6,884 nucleotides of DNA. It comes from Gemmatimonadota bacterium (GTDB lineage: Bacteria; Gemmatimonadota; Gemmatimonadetes; Longimicrobiales; Gaopeijiaceae). Where the stretch lies: NCBI GenBank assembly GCA_030550695.1, contig JAUQOX010000159.1:1-6884 (forward strand), written 5' to 3'. How positions within the stretch are numbered: the stretch's first letter is position 1; the number at the start of each line of letters is the position of its first letter. This document shows positions 1 through 5,253 of the stretch, piece by piece. The notes beneath the pieces were generated by a model that searched no databases, was not told the origin of the DNA, and saw only the letters and a list, made by a program, of their open reading frames with translations. The position numbers and the translations under genes were made by a program.

Positions 1-1791
1 GGTGGTGGGGCGGACCAGGCGCAAACCTTGCGGTGTCCGGACCTTGAGGGGCATGGCGAAATCTTCGACGTCCGCACGCCAGCGGAAGCGCACGCTGTCG
101 GCCGCGAATTCCAGTTCCAGCACGGGAAGGTTCCAGTAATACAGGTATTGATGGAACAGTGGTCGGAGATCCTGACCCAAGCGGGCATTGAAGAGATTGA
201 TGATGTCGGTGGTCCAGATGTTGCGGTGGCGGAAATGAAGGGCGGTCTCCCTGAGGAGAGCCCACCAGGTTTCGTCGTCGCCCACCACATGCCGCAAAGT
301 GTTCAGGAAAAGGGCGCCCTTGAAGTACTGATCCTGGGTGGGCCAGTGGTTGACGTCCACCGGACCGATGATGGGCTCCTGGTTCCGGACCTTGGACTTG
401 TAGCCGTTGAGGTACCTCAGGGCGTCTTCATATCCCCATTGACACTCCACATACACGCCCTCCATGTAGGTGGCGAACCCCTCGTGGATCCAAGCGTCGG
501 AAACGTCGTTGGCCGTGACGCTGTTTCCGAACCATTCGTGGGCGCTTTCGTGGATGATGATGAAATCAAAGCGAGGGCTGATCCCCACGCCCGTCCAATC
601 GCGTCCCAGATAACCGTTGGTGAAACCGTTCCCGTAGGTGACGGCGCTCTGGTGTTCCATGCCCGCATAGGGTACCTCCACCAGCTTATAGCCGTCTTCG
701 GGAAAGGGATAAGGACCGAAGTGCTTTTCGAAGCACTCCATCATGGGCTTCACCTGGGAGAACTGACGGCGGGCAGCCTCGAGGTGGTAGGGGAGTACCC
801 AGAAGTCCAGGCTATGGCCCCCGAGGGTATCGGCAAAATGCACATACCGCCCAATGTTCAGAGACACCGAATAGTTGTTGATGGGATGATGGACGCGCCA
901 GGTGTAGGTGGTGGTCCCGTCGCCCCTGTCCTCTACCGCCACGAGGCGCCCGTTGGAAACGTTCACCAGACCCGAAGGAACGGTGACGGAGAGGATCACG
1001 CCTTCCTGCGGCTCGTCGGGTTGCTGGTCCTTGTTGGGCCACCAGGTGCTGGCCCCGATCCCCTGGCATGCGGTGTTGATCCAGGGGTTCCCCAGGGAGT
1101 CGGTCCGGAATGCGATCCCCCCGAACCGGCCGAGTTCGCGGGTGACACCGGCGTAGTGGACGTCTAGCGTCACTCTCTCGCCGGCCCTCAGCTCGCGGGG
1201 AAAGTCCACGAAAAAGGCATGGGCCTCCCGACGATAGGGAAGGGATTCACCGCCCCAGAGGATGCTGTCGATATCGAGGTGGGCGTAAAGGTCAAGCTGG
1301 ATCGTCCGCCCGTCCTCCAGCATTCGAAAGCTGATCCGATTTCTTCCTCCGATCCAACGGGTTGCAGGGTCCACGCGCACCTGGAGATCGTAGGCCAGAA
1401 GATCATGGTTGCTCCGCAAAGGCCCGTAGGTGCCGCGCAGGCTGTCGGCCCGGGTAAAGACCATCTGGGCCTCGCGGGGGTTCACCAGTCCGGGATCGAA
1501 GGTGAGCTCGATCCTGCCTTTCTTCCCTGGGGGAAGGATTTCCAGCCGGTGGTTCTTGGCCCACACGTGGACCGATTCGGAGGACCAGTCCTGGGGTAAG
1601 GTCACCTCCCCTCGCCGATCGGAACGATAGACGGTGAGCTTGCCGGGGACATACACCAGGGCTCCATGGATGGGAGCTCCGGAGGAGGAAGATCGGAGCT
1701 CGAGGAGGACGTCTTCCGCCGGCGGGGGGGAAGACCCTAGCCAGACCACGACGGGACTGAGGGTCAGGATGAGCCAGAGACGACCGTTCAT
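1..1791 (-). CDS. Secreted M1-family zinc metallopeptidase (aminopeptidase N-like), C-terminus cut by window edge
   Basis: The frame is open from the ATG at 1791 to the left edge (597 codons, no stop). A GGAGGG Shine-Dalgarno at 1801-1806, 9 bases upstream, supports the start. Residues 1-25 look like a Sec signal peptide (Arg4, hydrophobic stretch to about residue 19, Ala25 before Glu-Asp) with no lipobox. Residues about 28-100 resemble a carboxypeptidase-regulatory-like beta domain (SGAPIHGALVYV, then SDRRGEVTLP). The M1 core follows: WWPNKD at 250-255, an exopeptidase-type loop AGMEH at 376-380 (classical GAMEN), zinc motif HESAH at 414-418, the third ligand Glu437 exactly 18 residues after His418, and Tyr489 in YFKGALFL as the likely transition-state tyrosine. 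All key residues are present, so it should be active. By family knowledge it removes N-terminal residues from peptides; the signal puts it in the periplasm or outside. The closing beta domain (FAMPLKVRTPQG) has begun, so probably only a few dozen residues are missing. It lies 124 bases downstream of the M6 gene and may be co-transcribed. Subfamily and substrate preference are not determined. Confidence 0.93.
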   Translation of the reverse strand, partial: MNGRLWLILTLSPVVVWLGSSPPPAEDVLLELRSSSSGAPIHGALVYVPGKLTVYRSDRRGEVTLPQDWSSESVHVWAKNHRLEILPPGKKGRIELTFDPGLVNPREAQMVFTRADSLRGTYGPLRSNHDLLAYDLQVRVDPATRWIGGRNRISFRMLEDGRTIQLDLYAHLDIDSILWGGESLPYRREAHAFFVDFPRELRAGERVTLDVHYAGVTRELGRFGGIAFRTDSLGNPWINTACQGIGASTWWPNKDQQPDEPQEGVILSVTVPSGLVNVSNGRLVAVEDRGDGTTTYTWRVHHPINNYSVSLNIGRYVHFADTLGGHSLDFWVLPYHLEAARRQFSQVKPMMECFEKHFGPYPFPEDGYKLVEVPYAGMEHQSAVTYGNGFTNGYLGRDWTGVGISPRFDFIIIHESAHEWFGNSVTANDVSDAWIHEGFATYMEGVYVECQWGYEDALRYLNGYKSKVRNQEPIIGPVDVNHWPTQDQYFKGALFLNTLRHVVGDDETWWALLRETALHFRHRNIWTTDIINLFNARLGQDLRPLFHQYLYYWNLPVLELEFAADSVRFRWRADVEDFAMPLKVRTPQGLRLVRPTT

Positions 1792-1915
1792 GGGTTTCTT
1801 CCCTCCTGCAGGTCGGGGATGGGATGGGGGGGGGCGGCGACCGGACCCGGGATCTGTCGGATGCTCCTCGACTCCTTTCTGCCCATGCTTCGTGTCCGCT
1901 CCAGCAGAGCGGAGC
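1792..1915. other. Gap between M6 and M1 genes, with a nine-G run
   Basis: These 124 bases separate the stop of the M6 gene from the start of the M1 gene, both on the minus strand. They hold the M1 Shine-Dalgarno (1801-1806), a homopolymer of nine G at 1826-1834 (poly-C in the minus-strand transcript, about 35 bases upstream of the M1 start), and a hairpin next to the M6 stop. I see no convincing promoter here, so read-through from the M6 gene is the simplest way to express the M1 gene. Confidence 0.6.
1895..1913 (-). terminator. Hairpin right after the M6 stop codon (no T-tract)
   Basis: TCCGCTC (1895-1901) and GAGCGGA (1907-1913) form a perfect 7-base-pair stem around a 5-base loop, starting two bases beyond the TGA of the minus-strand M6 gene. 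There is no T-rich run after it in the direction of transcription, so it is not a canonical intrinsic terminator. It could be a weak or partial terminator, an mRNA 3'-end stabiliser between two co-transcribed genes, or chance in G+C-rich DNA. Confidence 0.3.
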
Positions 1916-3982
1916 TCACCTCGTCGCCCTCACCCTGGCACGGATTTCTGCCGACCGGGAGGGATCGCTCTCCGAAACGGCCCGAAGGACCACGATCGCG
2001 GCCCCCGAGGCGTTCCGCGGTGGCGTCACGTAGACCGGAATCGGTGCTTCTCCCGCCACGGGCACGGCTACGAGGGCGTTACGGATCTGAGCATTCCACC
2101 CGTCACCCTGCACCGAGACGGCGAGCCGGTAGAGGTCATGGTCCCCCAGGGCCGGGACGCTGTCGGGGTGAAGACCAGCCGGGAGGGGAACCCTCTCCCC
2201 GGTGTTCCGAAGGGTGAAGGTCACCGGCGTATTCGGCGCCGTCACCGGAACGTCTGAGGGTCCCGAAAGCGCCAGGCCCCGTCGGTGCGGTCCGGATCCC
2301 GCCAGGGAGCGGACTCCCAGCTGATATACCCGAATCCCCTCGGCTGTGTATTCCAGGTCCACAACATAGAAGTGGAGACCGTTGTGGGGATCGGTCCACT
2401 CGAACGAGCTGCCGGAGTCGAGGCCGGCGTGAAAAAGCGCATCGTTGAGTTGCCGGTAATCGGCTAGGGTGCGCATGACCTTTTCGCCGTTCGGTCTGAT
2501 GTAGTCTACCCGGTTGATATCTTCCGGGTGGGCGTCGATGACCCAGATGTAGCTGTTGAAGGCGTTGGGCCCTCCGTTGTTCCCCCGGAGATTGTCCTTG
2601 AACTTGGCCAGCAAGACCCCGTTGTCGGGGGTGAAGGAATCGTATCCGATGCGCTGGACCACTTCCAGGGAATAGCCGTTGTAGTTGGGGGTTCCGGCCG
2701 AAAGGGGGTTGGTGGCCGGATCGTCCGGGGGCGTGCGGTCGTGGGGCTCAGGTCCGTCGAGGCGCACGATGATGCCGGCGTAGCTGCCCGGCACCGGATC
2801 CACCGCCCGAGCCGTGACCTTGGCCACCACCAGACCACTACGGGCCAAACCTTCCCGACTCAAGGTCAGGACCTCGTGGGGTGAGACGAATCCGGTTTCC
2901 AGACGGTTCTTCAGCATGAGGCCGGCGGGCATGGCGGCACCGGCCATGGGAGGGACGACCCACCGCATGTGAGGGCCGCCGGGGCCGTTGAAACAACCCC
3001 GGTCCATCATGTCCCAGGGGCCCGCGGCCGCCCTCCGGTAGGGCTGGACGTAAGGATTGTTGTTGAGATCCGGCAGTCGGAAGGCGAAATGTCCCAGTTC
3101 ATGGGTGATGGTGCCCGAGTTTTCGCCCTGCCGCATGGAGGAGAGCCCCCATTGCTGGGCCCCCGCGAGCCAGCTTGTCCATTCCACGTAACGGGTGGGA
3201 ACCCAGCGCGGCTTCGACGGATTGGGGTTTCCCCACTCGGGAGGGATCGCGTCCCGGCTGGCGAACTTCATTTCTCCGAATTCTTGCCAGACACCGGTCT
3301 CGTCGTAACCGGCATAGATCCGGAGCACGGCGTCGAAGCGGCTGCGCAGGCTGTCGGCAGGGACTCCCAGGTCTGCGGCCCATAACGAATCGCAGTCCCT
3401 TTCAAGGCGGTTGTTGCGGATGTCGCTCCCATCGGGAGTGTAGTCATGCTGGCCGTACTCGTTGAGCCCGTAGGCCCAAAAGGGTTTGGGCATGCGGTAC
3501 GGGCCGAAAGCCTCCACTTCGGTGACCCCGAAACGCCCCCGGGACTGCTCCATCCAATAGCCTCGGATGGTCTGTCCGTGGTTGAGGGCGGAGGGCGTCA
3601 TCCAGAAGTCGGCGTAAAACTGGGGTACCTCTTCCCGGGGGATGGGGTCGATCTGAGGGTTCCCGAAGGGATCCGAACCTTTGGGAAGGGTGATGACGAA
3701 GGGCTGGTCGGGGAAATCCACCGCGACGACGGCCAAGCGGAAGCCCCGTTCGGGTTGCAGGGAGGGATCGGCCCAGTTCTTCCCTGGAATGGGCCGATAG
3801 TCCTCCCAGGTCATATCGTCCTGATCTTGGACGATTTGCGGATCGAGGGGTGGCAGGTCGGCCGGGACGGCTCCCTCGGCCGCGCAGGAAGCCAGCCCGA
3901 GGGCGGCCAAGAGAGGTACCGAGGCGCGGCGGGCTCTCGGCCGGAGGCCCAGGTCGTGGGGGAAGAAGAGGTTCTTAGCCAT
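1916..3982 (-). CDS. M6-family (immune inhibitor A-like) metalloprotease lipoprotein
   Basis: This is a complete gene of 688 residues. The ATG at 3982 is chosen over a longer in-frame start because AAGGGAG (3989-3995) sits 6 bases upstream and the protein then begins with a lipoprotein signal: a basic stretch at 14-19, a hydrophobic core at 20-31 and the lipobox Leu-Ala-Ser-Cys33. Cys33 would be lipidated; Ala34 at +2 fits outer-membrane sorting in a Gram-negative cell. The protease domain spans roughly 60-390. It holds HELGH at 294-298, a candidate third zinc ligand Asp305 (RLPD), and GPWDMMDRG at 321-329 followed by NGPGGPHMRW, which matches the conserved region downstream of the active site in M6 proteases. 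A central beta-rich region follows, and residues about 570-688 look like an Ig-like domain (VTFTLRNTG). Known M6 members are secreted endopeptidases. The Gly usually found three residues after the second zinc His is Phe301 here. It is divergent from the hydroxyproline-type operon and upstream of the M1 gene. The family call is firm; the substrate is unknown. Confidence 0.9.
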   Translation of the reverse strand: MAKNLFFPHDLGLRPRARRASVPLLAALGLASCAAEGAVPADLPPLDPQIVQDQDDMTWEDYRPIPGKNWADPSLQPERGFRLAVVAVDFPDQPFVITLPKGSDPFGNPQIDPIPREEVPQFYADFWMTPSALNHGQTIRGYWMEQSRGRFGVTEVEAFGPYRMPKPFWAYGLNEYGQHDYTPDGSDIRNNRLERDCDSLWAADLGVPADSLRSRFDAVLRIYAGYDETGVWQEFGEMKFASRDAIPPEWGNPNPSKPRWVPTRYVEWTSWLAGAQQWGLSSMRQGENSGTITHELGHFAFRLPDLNNNPYVQPYRRAAAGPWDMMDRGCFNGPGGPHMRWVVPPMAGAAMPAGLMLKNRLETGFVSPHEVLTLSREGLARSGLVVAKVTARAVDPVPGSYAGIIVRLDGPEPHDRTPPDDPATNPLSAGTPNYNGYSLEVVQRIGYDSFTPDNGVLLAKFKDNLRGNNGGPNAFNSYIWVIDAHPEDINRVDYIRPNGEKVMRTLADYRQLNDALFHAGLDSGSSFEWTDPHNGLHFYVVDLEYTAEGIRVYQLGVRSLAGSGPHRRGLALSGPSDVPVTAPNTPVTFTLRNTGERVPLPAGLHPDSVPALGDHDLYRLAVSVQGDGWNAQIRNALVAVPVAGEAPIPVYVTPPRNASGAAIVVLRAVSESDPSRSAEIRARVRATR

Positions 3983-4090
3983 GGAGGACTCCCTTCGGAA
4001 CGCGACGGAGAAGGGCGGTCTTTGCCGGGACAGGGTTTTCCGCCGGGCAACGCCTGCAGGGGACTGGACGAGGACCTCGCAACCCTGTGC

Positions 4091-4118
4091 AATATCGGCT
4101 CGTTGCGGCCCGGGACAA
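4091..4118 (-). promoter_or_regulatory. Weak sigma-70-type promoter candidate for the M6 gene
   Basis: Read on the minus strand, TTGTCC (4113-4118) and GATATT (4091-4096) each match four of six consensus bases and are 16 bases apart. Transcription would begin near 4084, giving a leader of about 100 bases before the M6 ATG. GATATT stands out as AT-rich in an otherwise G+C-rich stretch. Matches of this quality also arise by chance, and the host's sigma-factor preferences are unknown. Confidence 0.22.
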
Positions 4119-4130
4119 GGTCGAGGCCTT

Positions 4131-4174
4131 GGACCACGGGTGGGCCCGCCCGGGTTCCCTGGTCCCCAGGGGAC
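4131..4174. promoter_or_regulatory. Two overlapping, mutually exclusive hairpins (possible operator or leader structure)
   Basis: Structure A: GGACCA (4131-4136) pairs with TGGTCC (4160-4165), enclosing an inner stem CGGGTG/CGCCCG (4137-4142 with 4147-4152, one G-T wobble, GGCC loop). Structure B: CCCTGG (4157-4162) pairs with CCAGGG (4166-4171) around a 3-base loop, extended outward to 4154-4174 with one wobble. TGG at 4160-4162 is used by both, so only one can form. It lies 111-154 bases before the activase start. It could be a protein-binding dyad or a switch in an RNA leader; the high G+C content makes chance pairing quite possible. Confidence 0.25.
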
Positions 4175-4231
4175 GGTGGAAGCGGGCTTGGGGGGCATCG
4201 TGCGCCTCGCCGCGGACACCAGGGAGCCGGT

Positions 4232-4300
4232 ATGGAAATTGCTCACCTAGTTCTAGCTTGGGCAGAGCATCTTCGGGGTGGACCATGTCCGGCGGCCTGA
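4232..4300 (+). CDS. Possible 22-residue leader peptide overlapping the activase start
   Basis: An ATG at 4232 preceded by AGGGAG (4221-4226, 5-base spacing) opens a 22-codon frame that ends with TGA at 4298-4300, 16 bases inside the activase gene and in a different frame. Its Shine-Dalgarno is better than the activase's own. The peptide starts MEIAHLVLAWAEHLRG and has a modestly hydrophobic middle; it is not rich in proline, so a classical proline attenuator is not evident. If translated, it would couple ribosomes into the activase start. The same frame is open further left, as expected by chance in this base composition. I do not recognise the peptide. Confidence 0.27.
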   Translation: MEIAHLVLAWAEHLRGGPCPAA

Positions 4301-5253
4301 TCTTCGACATCAAACGCTTTGCCGTCCACGACGGGCCGGGGCTCCGCACCACGGTGTTTCTCAAGGGGTGTCCCCTGTCCTGCCTGGCCTGCCACAACCC
4401 TGAAGGTCGTTCTCCTTGCCCAGAACTCTGGCTCCGCCCCAATCTTTGCACCGGATGCGGAGACTGCGTGGCGGCCTGTCCCCAGGGTGCGTTGAAACTG
4501 GGGGAGCGTGGGGTGGAGGTGGAGAGGGAGCGGTGCCGACGAACGGGGACCTGCACGGAGGTGTGCCTCCCCGGGGCCCTCGAATTGGTGGGAAAGCGTT
4601 GGGAGGTCGAGCCCCTTCTGGACTATCTCGAACGCGACCGGCTTTATTACGACCAGTCCCGGGGGGGTATCACCTTTTCCGGAGGGGAACCCTTTCTTCA
4701 GGCCCATTTCCTCCGCGAGGCCCTCCTGGGGTGCCGGTCCCGGGACCTGCACACCGCCGTGGATACCTGCGGCTACGTGGCTCCCTCGGTCTTCCGGGCA
4801 ATAGCCCCTCTGGCGCGCCTCCTCCTTTACGACCTCAAGGTGATGGACCCGTTGAGGCACGAGGCCTTCACGGGAGCGAAGAACGGCTGGATCCTCGAGA
4901 ACCTCCACTGGGCATCCCGGCTCGCCGCGGAGGGCGGTATCGCTTTGTGGGTGCGGCTGCCCCTGATCCCGGGGATCAATATGGACCGGGAGAATCTCGA
5001 GGCCACGGGGTCTTTCCTCCTGTCTTTGCCGTTCTCCCCCCCGGTGGATCTGCTTCCTTACCACCGCCTAGGGGTGGAAAAGCATGCGAGGCTGGGCCTC
5101 GCCTATCCCCTGGAGTCCCTATCCCCCCCCAGCCAGGCGGCTGTCGACGAGGCCGTGGCCATTCTGGCAGGCGCCGGGCTCACGGTAACGGTGCGAGGTA
5201 CTCCCCATGCCCATGACAGAGCGCGTTCGGCGGCTCCGCCAAGAGAGTCTTGA
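4285..5253 (+). CDS. Glycyl radical enzyme activase (radical SAM, PflA-like) for the downstream HypD-like enzyme
   Basis: This gene encodes 322 residues, normal for activases with a ferredoxin insert. It uses S-adenosylmethionine and a [4Fe-4S] cluster to abstract a hydrogen from the glycine of its partner enzyme, in the cytoplasm. The start is set by the family's usual opening, GLIFDIKRFAVHDGPGLRT from residue 4; the upstream GGGGTGG is a weak Shine-Dalgarno. The radical-SAM motif CxxxCxxC is at Cys29, Cys33 and Cys36 (KGCPLSCLACHNPE). The first ferredoxin cluster is complete (Cys55, 58, 61, 65, then Pro66). The second is not: Cys84, Cys90 and Cys94 are present but the usual second cysteine is Thr87. 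The SAM-binding GGITFSGGEP is at 127-136 and DLKVMDP follows further on. The gene overlaps the downstream gene by 47 bases, which adds an arginine-rich tail of about 15 residues beyond the usual VRG-like end. An eight-C run lies at 5123-5130 without disturbing the frame. The family is certain; pairing with the HypD-like enzyme follows from adjacency. Confidence 0.95.
   Translation: MSGGLIFDIKRFAVHDGPGLRTTVFLKGCPLSCLACHNPEGRSPCPELWLRPNLCTGCGDCVAACPQGALKLGERGVEVERERCRRTGTCTEVCLPGALELVGKRWEVEPLLDYLERDRLYYDQSRGGITFSGGEPFLQAHFLREALLGCRSRDLHTAVDTCGYVAPSVFRAIAPLARLLLYDLKVMDPLRHEAFTGAKNGWILENLHWASRLAAEGGIALWVRLPLIPGINMDRENLEATGSFLLSLPFSPPVDLLPYHRLGVEKHARLGLAYPLESLSPPSQAAVDEAVAILAGAGLTVTVRGTPHAHDRARSAAPPRES
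5195..5198 (+). promoter_or_regulatory. Shine-Dalgarno deciding the start of the HypD-like gene
   Basis: GAGG, inside the activase gene, lies 8 bases before the ATG at 5207 and 14 bases before a second in-frame ATG at 5213. The spacing favours 5207. Translation would re-initiate or overlap with ribosomes finishing the activase. Confidence 0.5.

Larger units (their letters stand above)
3983..4284. other. Divergent control region between the peptidase pair and the activase/HypD pair
   Basis: These 302 bases separate the two divergent starts and hold no full-size gene. Contents seen: the M6 Shine-Dalgarno (3989-3995), a weak minus-strand promoter candidate (4091-4118), overlapping dyad symmetries (4131-4174), two CCCGGG palindromes (4109-4114 and 4149-4154), a 22-codon open frame entering from the right (4232-4300), and a small CTAG-TT-CTAG palindrome (4247-4256). 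I found no convincing sigma-70 or sigma-54 promoter facing the activase. Both transcription units must start in or very near this stretch unless the plus-strand pair belongs to a longer message. Confidence 0.6.

Noticed and set aside
28..1167. Plus-strand open frame of 379 codons opposite the M1 gene
   Set aside because: The minus strand carries a full set of M1 catalytic motifs across the same bases. The plus frame shows no recognisable domain; long antisense frames are common in G+C-rich genes.
1634..2257. Plus-strand open frame of 207 codons spanning the M1/M6 junction
   Set aside because: It is antisense to the ends of both peptidases, arginine- and proline-rich in the way of random G+C-rich frames, with no domain.
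4231..4243. Possible sigma-54 promoter (TGG and TTGC elements) before the activase
   Set aside because: The GG and GC elements are only 5 bases apart, not the spacing sigma-54 needs.
3983..4246. Longer N-terminus for the M6 protein (88 extra residues)
   Set aside because: The extension is low-complexity and would bury the lipoprotein signal peptide inside the protein; the ATG at 3982 has a good Shine-Dalgarno.
4087..4284. Longer N-terminus for the activase (66 extra residues)
   Set aside because: Family members start just before the GLIFDI-type segment; the extension is arginine- and glycine-rich and unlike any activase domain.
3446..4300. Plus-strand open frame of 284 codons across the M6 5' end and the intergenic region
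   Set aside because: Most of it is antisense to the M6 signal peptide and protease region. Only its last 22 codons, with their own Shine-Dalgarno, are kept as a possible leader peptide.
4243..5064. Minus-strand open frame of 273 codons opposite the activase
   Set aside because: The plus strand encodes a clear radical-SAM protein here; the minus frame has no family signature.
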